Source: Pediococcus acidilactici
Lineage (GTDB): Bacteria; Bacillota; Bacilli; Lactobacillales; Lactobacillaceae
Assembly (NCBI GenBank): GCA_024970065.1
Contig: CP103908.1
Coordinates: 1,931,188 to 1,995,187 of the forward strand
DNA: 64,000 nt
Reading direction: 5' to 3'
Made by a program: the position numbers and the translations under genes. Within the stretch, counting starts at the first letter, position 1, and every line of letters begins with the position of its first letter. Shown here piece by piece: positions 52,873-62,468 of this stretch. The notes below the pieces were generated by a model that saw only the letters and a list, made by a program, of their open reading frames with translations, was not told where the DNA came from and did no database searches.

Positions 52873-53829
52873 TTATTTAATGGGTGCCTTAATTCGTTTT
52901 TCATAAGCGTCCAACCACTCCTGCGTAATGGGTTCAATCCGGGTCGTTTGGTTTTCGGCGGGGTGGGCAATTAAAATCTGGGGTGCACTGGTTGCCGTAG
53001 CCACGCTGAAGGTAAATTCGACGTTGGTAGCTACTCCCCACTCGCCGTTTTTATTCAAGGCAACCAAGGAGAACTCTCCGGCCTTGCCGTAACGTTGCTT
53101 AAGCTTTTCAACAAACGGGTAAACCGCATGATCACAAGCATCTTGGGGAGTCTCACCTTCCCCCATCCGCCGAACGATTTCGTAGGAAATGCATCCCTTC
53201 ATGATGTCTTCACCCAATCCAGTTGCCGCAGCACCACCAATTTCACTGTCAACGTAGAAACCAGAGCCCGAAAGCGGTGAATCGCCAACCCGTCCCGCTT
53301 TTTTCATAAATAATCCGGACGTGGAAGTCGCTGCCGCCATGGAACCACTTTGCGCAAGCGTGAGGGCGCCAATCGTATCGTGTCCGTCGTAGGGGCTAAT
53401 CTGGGCCTCCTGAATTTCCTTCAGTCGCTTTTGCCAACGAAGTTTTGCCCGATCAGTTAGCATGTTGCGCATTTCAAAGCCGTTCACCAACGCGTACTTT
53501 GTCGCGCCCTCACCGACCCGAAAGCTATTGAAGTGTTCGTGACTTAGTTGCCGAGCCACCGAAACCGCGTGGAGGACGTGGTGAATGCCCCCTACCGCTC
53601 CCTGGGCCAGGGTGTCGCCATCCATGAAGGCGGCGTCCATTTCGACCACCCCTTCTTCGTTTGGCAATCCGCCGTAGCCGACCGATTTATAATAGGGATA
53701 TTCTTCGACCACGTTAATTAAACTTTCAACGGCGTCTCCCGCACTTGCATTTTTTTTCAACATCTCTCTGGCTTTTAAAACTCCGTCGTGTGCCATTCGC
53801 CAGGTGGCAATCGTTGCCCAATTTGTCAT
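52873..53829 (-). CDS. N4-(beta-N-acetylglucosaminyl)-L-asparaginase / isoaspartyl peptidase type Ntn hydrolase
   Basis: This Ntn-hydrolase self-cleaves to expose Thr. The 318-residue precursor has the processing site GHDTIGALTL, with Thr about 152 as the new N terminus, and GRVGDSPLSGSGFYVD and GEDIMKG downstream, as in glycosylasparaginases. It would release aspartate from asparagine-linked GlcNAc, or cleave beta-aspartyl peptides. I use the ATG at 53829 with GGAGG upstream; it overlaps the dipeptidase stop by four bases. The context (dipeptidase, PTS permease) fits use of glycopeptide fragments. Confidence 0.9.
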   Translation of the reverse strand: MTNWATIATWRMAHDGVLKAREMLKKNASAGDAVESLINVVEEYPYYKSVGYGGLPNEEGVVEMDAAFMDGDTLAQGAVGGIHHVLHAVSVARQLSHEHFNSFRVGEGATKYALVNGFEMRNMLTDRAKLRWQKRLKEIQEAQISPYDGHDTIGALTLAQSGSMAAATSTSGLFMKKAGRVGDSPLSGSGFYVDSEIGGAAATGLGEDIMKGCISYEIVRRMGEGETPQDACDHAVYPFVEKLKQRYGKAGEFSLVALNKNGEWGVATNVEFTFSVATATSAPQILIAHPAENQTTRIEPITQEWLDAYEKRIKAPIK

Positions 53830-55151
53830 TTTGTTTCCTCCATTTTTGCTAAACCTACCATGGCGTTCATGTAGATTTCCATATTTAACTTCAAATCGTG
53901 GTTCGTCATCCACTCATCTTGCTTATGTGCAATTCCCTTTTGTCCGGGAAACGATGGCCCAAAAGCAATAATGTTAGGTACTGCCCGGGCGTAGGTCGCT
54001 CCGGTAGTAGTTACGGGGGTTCCATCTTGGCCAGTGACCATCGCGTAAACTGCCGAAAGTTGTTTTATCCGCGGATCATTTTTATCATGCATGGTCCCGG
54101 GAATCCGACGAATCACCCGAAGCTCACTGCCCGGAAGAAGGGCCTTTTGGAGTCCTCCGGTAACTTGATCTTCAGTAACGGTTACCGGATAACGAATCGC
54201 GACACCTAACTTCAAGCCACCTTCAACTTTTTGGAGGAGGTAGGGGGTGACCATCAATTTGCCACTATCTTCATCTTGAAAAGCAATTCCCAGACCTTCG
54301 CCAAAGTAAAGTTGATCAAAACTATCCAGAAGCCAATCAAGGTACGTAACCAATTCTGGTGCCAGCCCTGCCTGCTTCTTTACCGCCTTGGCTAGGAGCA
54401 TGATGGCGTTTACCCCCAGCTCCGGAGCGTTAGAAGGGCTGCGTTTCCCCTGAACTTCAATTAGCTGATTCTGAACTTCAATCGCGAGTTGGTCGGGGAC
54501 GTGATCCTTAGCTTGGTCGCCCTTAATCGACGATATCTGTTGCATTGCGCCTGAACTAATCGGAGTTTGAATTTCATAGTTAACGATGCCACGTTCCCCA
54601 TAAACTGCCGGGAATTTACAGTCGGGGGTAAACCCAAACTCGGGTGCTGGCTGATCTTTTAGGTAAAGCGGGATGTCCGCGCTCCCACTTTCCTCATCAC
54701 TACCAAAAATAATCCGCAAAGTTTTTCGCGGATAAAATCCCCGTTCTTTAAGCAAATGCATCCCAAACAGCACCGCCATGATGGGCCCCTTATTATCTAA
54801 GACCCCCCGACCATACAAGGTGTCTTCCCGAACATCTAGTTTAAAGGGGTCGCTCTGCCAACCTTCACCAGCCGCTACTACGTCAAGATGACCGACGATT
54901 CCTACGTAGTCACTCGTGTCAGGACCCCATTGAGCAAACGCGACCGCATCGTTTACAATTGCCGTTTTAAACCCGTACTGGTCGGCTAATTTCATGGCTA
55001 CCACCAATACTTGGCGAGGACCTTCTCCAAAGGGAGCGTGCGATTTAGCCGGTCCACGAACGCTTTGAACTTCAATTACCTTTGCCAAATCACGTAAAAA
55101 TTCCTCGTAATGTGCTTCAATCAACGCTTTAAAATCTTGGTTAACTACCAT
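53826..55151 (-). CDS. M20-family dipeptidase (PepV-like)
   Basis: This zinc dipeptidase of the M20A/Sapep group has the metal motif GHLDVVAAGEGW, the bridging Asp in GRGVLDNKGP, the general base Glu in SDEESGSAD and the terminal ligand in GIAHKQDEW. The 441-residue length matches PepV. It shares one base with the GntR stop and four bases with the asparaginase start, which shows tight coupling. The location suggests that it acts on glycopeptides or aspartyl dipeptides and not only as a housekeeping peptidase. Confidence 0.92.
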   Translation of the reverse strand: MVVNQDFKALIEAHYEEFLRDLAKVIEVQSVRGPAKSHAPFGEGPRQVLVVAMKLADQYGFKTAIVNDAVAFAQWGPDTSDYVGIVGHLDVVAAGEGWQSDPFKLDVREDTLYGRGVLDNKGPIMAVLFGMHLLKERGFYPRKTLRIIFGSDEESGSADIPLYLKDQPAPEFGFTPDCKFPAVYGERGIVNYEIQTPISSGAMQQISSIKGDQAKDHVPDQLAIEVQNQLIEVQGKRSPSNAPELGVNAIMLLAKAVKKQAGLAPELVTYLDWLLDSFDQLYFGEGLGIAFQDEDSGKLMVTPYLLQKVEGGLKLGVAIRYPVTVTEDQVTGGLQKALLPGSELRVIRRIPGTMHDKNDPRIKQLSAVYAMVTGQDGTPVTTTGATYARAVPNIIAFGPSFPGQKGIAHKQDEWMTNHDLKLNMEIYMNAMVGLAKMEETK

Positions 55152-55891
55152 TATTTTCCTCCTTGTTCCAAACGGGTCAGGGTCGTCTTGAAGGTGTACT
55201 TGTCGGCCCGGTAGTAAGACGTGTCGTAGAAAATGGGTTGGCCATCCGCCGTGTAGGTGAGTGAATGAACACAGAGCACGGGATCACCCACTTGCACATG
55301 CAATAGTTCAGCCAATCGTTTATCGACCTTAATGGCTTCAATTTCTTGGTTAGAGTAGGCAATCTCCACCACCTCCGCCAACATTTGAAATAGGGAATGT
55401 GAAAAGTCGGCCTTTTGGTGATTGGCTACGTATTTATGTAAAATCACGATGTCTTCGATCGTCATCGGCTCATCATCCCAAAACCGACGTCGGACCAGTT
55501 CATCAACTTCAGGTTGCGGGTTGTCCCGCAGGTTTAGCTTCGCTTCAATTTGCTTGTCTGGACGGATTAACGGAAGGTAATCAAGGACCTGCGTGTGACT
55601 TTGTTTACCATAAGTTTCGGCAGCTTCCGTAAAACTCTGTAATCCCATCCGACCACTTGCCACTTTATCCGATGAGCTAGTTGACATAATATAAGTACCC
55701 TTTCCAGGATCCTTAATCAAAATCTTTGCGGTTACCAACCGCTCGATTGCTTTCCGTACCGTCAGCCGACTCACCCCGTATTCGTCAGCAAGTTGGTATT
55801 CCGAAGGTAACCGTTGCATATTGGAATAGACCCCTCGTTGGATTCGCTCCACTAGACTTTGCGCCACTTTTTCAAACTTTGTTTTTGGCAT
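55151..55891 (-). CDS. GntR-family regulator with UTRA domain (HutC subfamily)
   Basis: The 246-residue protein has an N-terminal GntR winged helix (LPSEYQLADEYGVSRLTVRKAI) and a UTRA ligand domain (about 90-240). UTRA domains of this type bind sugars or phosphosugars. It is the first gene of the leftward operon and most likely represses it. The ATG at 55891 has GAGGAG seven bases before; a start five codons earlier is less likely. A cre site and the promoter lie upstream. Confidence 0.92.
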   Translation of the reverse strand: MPKTKFEKVAQSLVERIQRGVYSNMQRLPSEYQLADEYGVSRLTVRKAIERLVTAKILIKDPGKGTYIMSTSSSDKVASGRMGLQSFTEAAETYGKQSHTQVLDYLPLIRPDKQIEAKLNLRDNPQPEVDELVRRRFWDDEPMTIEDIVILHKYVANHQKADFSHSLFQMLAEVVEIAYSNQEIEAIKVDKRLAELLHVQVGDPVLCVHSLTYTADGQPIFYDTSYYRADKYTFKTTLTRLEQGGK

Positions 55892-55935
55892 TTTTTTGCT
55901 CCTCATCGCAAATCATCGGTTTTGATTTACGGTAT

Positions 55936-55973
55936 ATACTACATTGTGTTTATTATATTTGCAAGCGCTTTCT
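55936..55973 (-). promoter_or_regulatory. Promoter and cre site of the GntR operon
   Basis: TTGCAAGCGCTTTCT (55959-55973) matches the cre consensus fully. On the minus strand the -35 box TTGCAA lies inside it and TAGTAT follows after 17 bp. GTATATAC overlaps the -10 box and could be the GntR operator. Glucose should therefore repress this operon through CcpA. Confidence 0.75.
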
Positions 55974-56017
55974 GTAAATTGGTATGTTTCTCAATAAGAA
56001 TCATTTAGACATGCCCA

Positions 56018-56073
56018 TAAAAAAATAGCTACCTAAATCAAGGAATTCCTCCTTTAATTTAGGTAGCTATTTG
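56018..56073. terminator. Bidirectional terminator at yaaA 3' end
   Basis: The 16-bp stem AAATAGCTACCTAAAT/ATTTAGGTAGCTATTT is perfect and flanked by A and T runs. It overlaps the yaaA stop. Confidence 0.88.
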
Positions 56074-56822
56074 AACTTAATTGAACTTAAAAATACTAGT
56101 TGGTCGTCAGTAGATAAATCGGCACGAAACCGATATCCACGTTGGTCAAACCGCTTTAGTTGCTCAACCTGCTGAACTTCATTTTCCGCCATAAAACGCA
56201 CCATCTCACCACGTGCAATTTTAGCCTTGGTCGCTTTTTGTTTCACTTTGCCATTCACCAGTTCACCAAAAATGCAGGTCACTAATTGATCATCGATCTG
56301 TAAATACGGGGTCACCACCCGGGCGTATTCTTGCGAAGCTAAGTTCACCACCACCTCGGACTCTTTAAACAGCTGCTGATAGATTTGCGCACCCCAAAAG
56401 CCGTACAAGTTTGGGTGCTCACCAATGGGCAGCTGAGCCTGCATCTCCAATCGGTAAGGTACGATTCCGTCGAACGGCCGTAAAATTCCATAAAGCCCCG
56501 ATATGATTCGAAGATGGTCCTGTAAATAATTTAGTTGCCCATTAGTCATTAAATCGGCACCCAACGTTTGGTATTGAATCCCACTGTAAGCCAGTACGGC
56601 GGGCGTTTGGTTACGCAGTAAGTCCAATCGGCGCGTATTTTCGTAATTAATTCGGGCTAGCCGATCACTACATTTCCAGAGTTGCTGAAGTTCAGTTAAG
56701 CTCATCTTCTTCAACCGACTAACCAGTTTTTGAGCCTGACTTAAGAAACGCGGTTGGTTAAGGACGGCAAAAGAATCCGTGTCCACTTGCATTTGCTTAG
56801 CCGGCGCAATGATTATTTTCAT
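56067..56822 (-). CDS. yaaA: YaaA/DUF328 peroxide stress protein
   Basis: YaaA-type proteins reduce damage from free iron and hydrogen peroxide in Escherichia coli. The protein starts MKIIIAPAKQM, has SDRLARINYENTRR in the first third and YSGIQYQTLGA, and ends with the STDDQLVFLSS segment. I use the ATG at 56822 (251 residues), which is better spaced from GGTG than the first ATG. It stands alone between the GntR operon and mnmG. Confidence 0.9.
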   Translation of the reverse strand: MKIIIAPAKQMQVDTDSFAVLNQPRFLSQAQKLVSRLKKMSLTELQQLWKCSDRLARINYENTRRLDLLRNQTPAVLAYSGIQYQTLGADLMTNGQLNYLQDHLRIISGLYGILRPFDGIVPYRLEMQAQLPIGEHPNLYGFWGAQIYQQLFKESEVVVNLASQEYARVVTPYLQIDDQLVTCIFGELVNGKVKQKATKAKIARGEMVRFMAENEVQQVEQLKRFDQRGYRFRADLSTDDQLVFLSSIKFK

Positions 56823-56870
56823 GTTATTCATTCACCACTCTTTAGTTCATTCTAACAAACTCGACGTGGT

Positions 56871-56886
56871 TGTTTCACGTGGAACT
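56871..56886. other. parS site between yaaA and mnmG
   Basis: TGTTTCACGTGGAACT matches 15 of 16 positions of the ParB/Spo0J binding site variant TGTTTCACGTGGAACA. It lies in intergenic DNA 5.6 kb from dnaA, where origin-proximal parS sites are expected. Confidence 0.88.
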
Positions 56887-56941
56887 GTAAAACAAAAAAA
56901 CGGAAACTAGTTTCTAGTCTCCGTTTTAACCGCTTATTTAA

Positions 56942-58849
56942 TTAAATCTTTGCAATCTTACCTTGTTGAATATAAACACTCAAAATTGCGATGTCCGCAG
57001 GCGTCACCCCACTAATTCGCGAAGCTTGAGCAATCGTGGTTGGCCGAATTTTCTCCAACTTTTGCCGGCCTTCGGTTGCTAGCCCGCTAATTGCGTTATA
57101 GTCAATCCGGTCGGGGATCACCTTAGCTTCCATCTTCTTTAACCGGTCGACCCGTTCTTGAGCCTTCTTAATGTAACCGGCGTATTTGATTTCGATTTCC
57201 ACCTGTTCGACCACCCGACGATCGAGTTGCTTTTCGGGGGCTGGAATGAACTTCAGCAAATCAGCGTAGGTAACTTCCGGACGTCGTAAGAATTCGGCTG
57301 CCAGGACGCCATCCTTTAAACCATGAGAACCTTTGGACTCCAAAAATTCCTTTACTTGACTAGGCTTAATGCGAATTTGTTCTAAGCGGTGAAGTTCATC
57401 TTGAATGTCAGCCTTCTTTTGCAAGAATGCCGCGTATTCTTCTTCGCTAACTAAGCCAAGTTCATGACCCATTTCAGTTAACCGTAAATCAGCGTTATCG
57501 TGACGTAAAATCAACCGGTATTCTGCCCGACTGGTTAACAAGCGGTAAGGTTCCTTAGTTCCCTTAGTAACCAAATCGTCAATCATTACTCCAATGTAGG
57601 CATCACTGCGTTTGAGCGTGAAGGGTTCCTGTCCGAGTGCTCGACGACCTGCGTTAATTCCCGCAATTAAACCTTGGCCGGCCGCTTCTTCATAACCGGA
57701 AGTTCCGTTAGTTTGACCCGCGGTGTAAAGGTTCTTAATTAACTTCGTTTCCAAAGTGTTCTTTAATTGGTAAGGAGCCACGACGTCGTATTCAATAGCG
57801 TAACCAGGGCGCATCATTTCTGCGTCCTCTAACCCCTTGATGGAGTGCAAAATTTGTTGTTGCACTTCTTCTGGCATCGACGTGGAAAGTCCCTGAACGT
57901 ACCACTCGTCGGTCTTCCGGCCTTCTGGTTCAAGGAAGAGTTGGTGGCGGTCCTTGTCCGCGAAGCGCACGATTTTATCTTCAATCGAAGGACAATACCG
58001 TGGCCCCACACCTTCAATTACCCCAGAAAACATGGGTGCCCGACTGAGATTTTCCCGGATAATTTCGTGCGTCTTCTCGTTGGTATAAGTCAACCAGCAC
58101 GACAACTGGTTCTTTAATTCCAAATACTTACTGTCCGGCGTTTGGAAACTAAAGTGGTTGGGTTCCTCATCACCAGGTTGTTCTTCAGTTTCGTCGTAGT
58201 GGATCGTTCCCCCGTCGACCCGCGGCGGAGTTCCGGTCTTAAATCGTTCTAATTCAAAGTGGTACTTTTCCGTTAGGTTCTTCGTCAACTCCAAAGCCGC
58301 TTGGGAATTGTTTGGTCCCGAAGAATACTGTAACTCCCCAATGATAATTTTACCGCGGGCTGCCGTTCCCAAAGTTAGCACTACGCTCTTAGCATGGTAA
58401 CGTGCACCCGTATTGGTGATGACCCCTTTGCAGACCCCGTCTTCGACAATCAAATCATCAACGATTCCTTGGCGTAAAGTCAGGTTGGGCTCTGCTTCGA
58501 TGGTCTTCTTCATTTCGGCATGGTACGCGTGTTTATCCGCTTGGGCTCGTAACGCGCGAACTGCGGGGCCCTTTCCGGTATTTAGCATCCGCATTTGAAC
58601 GTAAGTCTTATCGATATTACGACCCATTTCACCGCCCAAAGCGTCGATCTCACGTACGACAATTCCCTTCGCGGGGCCACCGATTGACGGATTACATGGC
58701 ATAAAGGCCACCATATCAAGGTTAATTGTCATTAAAAGGGTTTTGTTGCCCATCCGGGCCGCCGCCAAAGCTGCTTCGGATCCCGCATGGCCAGCTCCCA
58801 CCACGATTACATCGTAATCGCGGCCATCATATTGTTTTACTTCCAACAT
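56942..58849 (-). CDS. mnmG: tRNA uridine-34 carboxymethylaminomethyl-modifying enzyme MnmG (GidA)
   Basis: MnmG with MnmE adds the cmnm5 group to U34 of several tRNAs. The 635-residue protein has the FAD motif [19 protein letters not shown], the GidA signature GPKYCPSIE-like [11 protein letters not shown], and a C-terminal helical MnmE-binding domain. Length is typical. It lies 15 bp after mnmE in the conserved origin order. Confidence 0.98.
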   Translation of the reverse strand: MLEVKQYDGRDYDVIVVGAGHAGSEAALAAARMGNKTLLMTINLDMVAFMPCNPSIGGPAKGIVVREIDALGGEMGRNIDKTYVQMRMLNTGKGPAVRALRAQADKHAYHAEMKKTIEAEPNLTLRQGIVDDLIVEDGVCKGVITNTGARYHAKSVVLTLGTAARGKIIIGELQYSSGPNNSQAALELTKNLTEKYHFELERFKTGTPPRVDGGTIHYDETEEQPGDEEPNHFSFQTPDSKYLELKNQLSCWLTYTNEKTHEIIRENLSRAPMFSGVIEGVGPRYCPSIEDKIVRFADKDRHQLFLEPEGRKTDEWYVQGLSTSMPEEVQQQILHSIKGLEDAEMMRPGYAIEYDVVAPYQLKNTLETKLIKNLYTAGQTNGTSGYEEAAGQGLIAGINAGRRALGQEPFTLKRSDAYIGVMIDDLVTKGTKEPYRLLTSRAEYRLILRHDNADLRLTEMGHELGLVSEEEYAAFLQKKADIQDELHRLEQIRIKPSQVKEFLESKGSHGLKDGVLAAEFLRRPEVTYADLLKFIPAPEKQLDRRVVEQVEIEIKYAGYIKKAQERVDRLKKMEAKVIPDRIDYNAISGLATEGRQKLEKIRPTTIAQASRISGVTPADIAILSVYIQQGKIAKI

Positions 58850-58864
58850 TCTTCAACTCCACAT

Positions 58865-60259
58865 TTATTTTCCTAAACAAAATTGACTAAATAATTGGTC
58901 TAGCAATTCATCTTGATAACTATCACCAGTGATTTCACCAAGCAAATCCCACGCCCGAGTCATATCAATTTGAACTAAATCAACGGGCATACCTGCTTCA
59001 ATCCCGTCTAGTACGGAATCTAAAGCAGTCACGGTTTGTTGTAACAACCCGATGTGCCGGGCGTTGGTAACCATGACGTTATTAGAAGTATTCTCAATGC
59101 TTCCCGCAAAGAATAACTTCGCAATTCGGTCTTCCAAATCCTTCGTTCCTAACGGTGCTACCGCCGAGGACTTGATAATTTCTGCTTCACTAGCGTATTC
59201 CTGAAGTTCATTTAAGTTAATTTTAGTTGGTAAATCAGTCTTATTTAAAACCACAATTCGCTGCATATTTGCGGTTTGATCAAGTAACTGCCGATCTTCG
59301 TCACGCAGGGGTACGCTGCTATCTAATACTAAAATTACTAAGTCTGCTTGTTGCAATGCTTTGCGACTCCGATCGACCCCAATTTTTTCTACCTTATCTT
59401 CAGTTTCGTGAATTCCAGCCGTGTCTACTAGCTTAAGCGGAACTCCTTGAACGTTAACGTATTCTTCAATCACGTCCCGGGTAGTTCCGGCCACGTCGGT
59501 GACGATTGCCTTATCTTCATGCAGGAGGTGGTTCAAAATACTTGATTTACCCACGTTAGGATGCCCAATAATCGCCGTTGCTAAACCATCACGCAACACT
59601 TTACCTTGTTTAGCAGTTGCTAAAAGTTGGTTGACCTTGGCTTTAACTTCAATCGCCTTTTCTTTTAGCAAACGCGTGGTCATCGTTTCAACGTCATCAT
59701 ATTCAGGATAATCAATATTAACTTCAACTTGAGCTAAAACATCCAGAATATCCTGACGTAAATTTTTAATTAAGTGGGAGAGGTTTCCATCCAGTTGATC
59801 TAAAGCCACCTTCATCGACTGGTCGGTTTTAGCGCGAATTAAGTCCATAACCGCTTCTGCTTGGGATAAATCGATTCGCCCGTTTAAAAAGGCCCGTTCG
59901 GTAAATTCTCCAGGCTTCGCCAACCGGGCATCTAACCCTAAAATTAATTGAAGGATCCGGTTCGTTGCCACAATCCCACCGTGACAATTAATTTCAACGA
60001 CGTCCTCTTTGGTATAGGTGTGCGGAGCACGCATTACCGAAACCATGACTTCATCAATTTCTTCATCAGTAGCAGGGTCCACAATGTGTCCGTAGTTAAT
60101 CGTATGGCTGGCTACTTTGGCGAGGTCCTTGCCCCGGTAGATTTGGCTAGCTACTTTTAACGCATTAACACCGCTAATCCGAATGATTGAAATGCCGCCT
60201 TCCCCAGGGGGCGTCGAAATTGCCGCAATTGTATCAAATTCCGTTGAAACACTTGGCAT
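58865..60259 (-). CDS. mnmE: tRNA modification GTPase MnmE (TrmE)
   Basis: MnmE is the GTPase partner of MnmG in tRNA wobble modification. The 464-residue protein has an N-terminal tetrahydrofolate-binding domain, and a G domain with [23 protein letters not shown] and NKTD, then ends in the required CLGK. I start at the ATG 60259 because the longer frame reads [10 protein letters not shown] without family similarity. In most lactobacilli jag/khpB lies between yidC and mnmE; it is missing here. Confidence 0.98.
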   Translation of the reverse strand: MPSVSTEFDTIAAISTPPGEGGISIIRISGVNALKVASQIYRGKDLAKVASHTINYGHIVDPATDEEIDEVMVSVMRAPHTYTKEDVVEINCHGGIVATNRILQLILGLDARLAKPGEFTERAFLNGRIDLSQAEAVMDLIRAKTDQSMKVALDQLDGNLSHLIKNLRQDILDVLAQVEVNIDYPEYDDVETMTTRLLKEKAIEVKAKVNQLLATAKQGKVLRDGLATAIIGHPNVGKSSILNHLLHEDKAIVTDVAGTTRDVIEEYVNVQGVPLKLVDTAGIHETEDKVEKIGVDRSRKALQQADLVILVLDSSVPLRDEDRQLLDQTANMQRIVVLNKTDLPTKINLNELQEYASEAEIIKSSAVAPLGTKDLEDRIAKLFFAGSIENTSNNVMVTNARHIGLLQQTVTALDSVLDGIEAGMPVDLVQIDMTRAWDLLGEITGDSYQDELLDQLFSQFCLGK

Positions 60260-60515
60260 CGCTAATATCGTCCTTTCTATTTCCAATAAAAAAAGCGCAA
60301 TTCCACCTAAATAAATAATCGTCACTAGACGACGTCAGATGGACAAAGCACTTTCACTACTTCATCATATTCAATTCATACGCATATATCATAAAAGTTT
60401 CGTTTTTGTTTGTCAATTACTTTATTTCGGAACTACTACTAAAAAACGCCAACCCACTACCTACGGTGAATTGACGTCTTTTTAATGGTTGTAAGTACAA
60501 TTGAAGTTCAAAGGA

Positions 60516-61355
60516 CTACTTCCGCTTGCTCTTCATTGCCTTACGTTTCGCTTTTTCAATCGCTTTTTGTTTTGCTTTTTCAGCTTGTAACTTAGCTTCA
60601 CGTTCTTTTTGGATCTTGAATGGATTTTGGATTATCAAGGTTTGGCCCACTTGGAAGAGGTTAGTAACCACCCAGTACAACGTAATTGCGGCCGGGAAGT
60701 TCAAAGCCGTAATCAAAATAATCAACGGCATTCCAAAGGTCATCGCCGAGGTCATCCCATTTTGCGCACCCGCTGGTTGAGCTTTCATCGAAAGCCACGT
60801 ACTTAGGAAAGTAAAGATGGCCGCTAAAATCGGTAAAACGTAGTAAGGATCTTTATCGCTAAGTTGTAACCAAAGGAAAGTTCCTTCCTTCAAAACTTGC
60901 GTCCGACTTACCGCCGCGTACAAAGCGTACATTACGGGTAACTGGATAATCAACGGTAAACAACCGGCCATCGGGTTAACGCCAGCTTCAGCATAAAGCT
61001 TTTGTTGTTCCTCGCGAAGCTTTTGTTGGGTCTCCACGTCGCGTGAAGAGTACTTTTGTTGCAAAGCCTTTAACTTGGGTTGAAGTTCAGCCGTCTTCAT
61101 CGAAGTTTTAGTTTGGTAAATCATCAACGGTAAGATGATAATCCGAATCAAGATGGTGAAGACGATAATCCCCCAACCATAATTGTTTCCGCAAATTTTC
61201 GAAAGGTAAATGATAAACCTCGAAAAGTTGTAAACAATTACGCCGTCCCAAAAACCAGTGCTGTGACTGGTAATCGGGGCAGTGCTACATGCCGTTAATA
61301 TGAAGGAGAGCGCTACCACACTCAGCAAAGCTAAATTCCGTCTTAAATGTTTCAC
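60516..61355 (-). CDS. yidC: Membrane protein insertase YidC
   Basis: YidC inserts proteins into the cytoplasmic membrane. The 279-residue protein has a lipoprotein signal ending LTACS, then five helices with GCLPLIIQLPVMYALY and the hydrophilic-groove Arg. The C-terminal tail is strongly basic (about 20 Lys/Arg of the last 35), as in YidC1/Oxa1-type ribosome-binding tails. The GTG start overlaps the rnpA stop by one base (TAGTG). Confidence 0.97.
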   Translation of the reverse strand: MKHLRRNLALLSVVALSFILTACSTAPITSHSTGFWDGVIVYNFSRFIIYLSKICGNNYGWGIIVFTILIRIIILPLMIYQTKTSMKTAELQPKLKALQQKYSSRDVETQQKLREEQQKLYAEAGVNPMAGCLPLIIQLPVMYALYAAVSRTQVLKEGTFLWLQLSDKDPYYVLPILAAIFTFLSTWLSMKAQPAGAQNGMTSAMTFGMPLIILITALNFPAAITLYWVVTNLFQVGQTLIIQNPFKIQKEREAKLQAEKAKQKAIEKAKRKAMKSKRK

Positions 61356-61714
61356 TATTCTTCCTCACTTTGTTTTGAAGTAAACAGCCCGGCGAGTTTA
61401 AAAACGTGTTCCAACTGGCGTTTAACTTCTTTCATTGGTAAACCTGAAGCTTGTGGGCGAGCAATCACTAGAAAATCGACGTCCGAACGTAAAAAGGGCT
61501 TGAATTCCAAGATGCTTTGCCGAATTCGACGCTTCATATAATTCCGCATCACCGCATTTCCGATTTTTTTACCTACGGAAATGCCCACCCGAAAATGTGG
61601 CTGCTCAGGTTTGTCCATTACGTAAACAACGAACTTCTTATTTGCAAATGAATTTCGGGTTTCAAAAACTTCTTGAAACTCTTTTTCTTTCTTTATTCGA
61701 TATGACTTTCGCAT
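61355..61714 (-). CDS. rnpA: Ribonuclease P protein component
   Basis: RnpA is the protein subunit of RNase P, which matures tRNA 5' ends. The 119-residue protein begins [13 protein letters not shown] and has the family signature [15 protein letters not shown]. Length and order are normal. It follows rpmH and overlaps yidC by one base. Confidence 0.98.
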   Translation of the reverse strand: MRKSYRIKKEKEFQEVFETRNSFANKKFVVYVMDKPEQPHFRVGISVGKKIGNAVMRNYMKRRIRQSILEFKPFLRSDVDFLVIARPQASGLPMKEVKRQLEHVFKLAGLFTSKQSEEE

Positions 61715-61779
61715 AATCCCTCACCACAATCTCATTCACTATCACATATTATATGTAAAAACCGTTAGCTTGTCTCTAG

Positions 61780-61816
61780 AAAATAAAAATAAAAGACCAC
61801 TGGGATCAGTGGCCTT
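61780..61816 (-). terminator. Terminator or attenuator after rpmH
   Basis: GGCCACTGA and TCAGTGGTC pair and are followed on the minus strand by T-rich DNA. It sits between rpmH and rnpA and probably lowers read-through into rnpA. Confidence 0.8.
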
Positions 61817-61817
61817 A

Positions 61818-61952
61818 TTATGCAGATAATACTTTTCTACCTTTTTGACGCCGACGTGCTAAAACTTTACGGCCGTTGCTCGTGCTCATGCGTTTGCGGA
61901 AGCCGTGAACGCGTTGACGATGACGTTTCTTTGGTTGATATGTTCGTTTCAT
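61818..61952 (-). CDS. rpmH: 50S ribosomal protein L34
   Basis: The 44-residue basic protein starts [20 protein letters not shown] and ends with [12 protein letters not shown], the standard L34 sequence. The start has AGGAGGTGGA upstream. It is the first gene left of the origin and is divergent from dnaA. Confidence 0.98.
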
Positions 61953-62049
61953 TATGGTCCACCTCCTGAACGAAAATACACATACTGAATTTTTATATCT
62001 ATTGATTCTCGATAAATCAGTTTATGTCCTTTAAAATAATTACCTTAAC

Positions 62050-62077
62050 ATAATAGCACATTTGCCATAGAAAGCAA
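62050..62077 (-). promoter_or_regulatory. rpmH promoter
   Basis: On the minus strand TTGCTT (-35) and TATTAT (-10) are 16 bp apart, about 100 bp before the rpmH start, at the edge of the DnaA-box region. Confidence 0.55.
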
Positions 62078-62107
62078 ACCACCAAAATAAAACCTAACGG
62101 AAAAAAA

Positions 62108-62415
62108 TTATCCACAAACAGAGCGTTAGTTTGTCGATTGAATTGTGGATAACCATTTTAGGGTTTTGCGATTTTGCACAGGCTTTTTCGCAGGGATTTT
62201 CACAAATCACAGCCTGTTTATAGAGTTATCCACAGCCTTGTGGAAATCTGTGGATATGTGCTTTAAACGTTGATATAACAATAAAGTTTATCCACAGGTT
62301 TGTGTTCACAACTCTCGTTTTTTAGGTAACTCCTAGTCCTTTCCCCAGGTTGTGGATAACTCAACTCACAGGCTGTTATTTTACACCATTTAGTTTTCCA
62401 CACCCCTGTGGAAAA
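62108..62415. other. oriC, left DnaA-box cluster (rpmH-dnaA)
   Basis: The DnaA boxes TTATCCACA (62108, 62226, 62288) and reverse TGTGGATAA (62144, 62351) are exact, with TTTTCCACA/TGTGGAAAA boxes at 62394 and 62407. The last two flank the dnaA promoter region, which fits autoregulation. This is the upstream half of a bipartite Firmicutes origin. Confidence 0.95.
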
Positions 62416-62468
62416 CCGTTTTTTTTTATGATAAACTGAATGAGCTAAAAATTTTGGAGGAATAAAAA

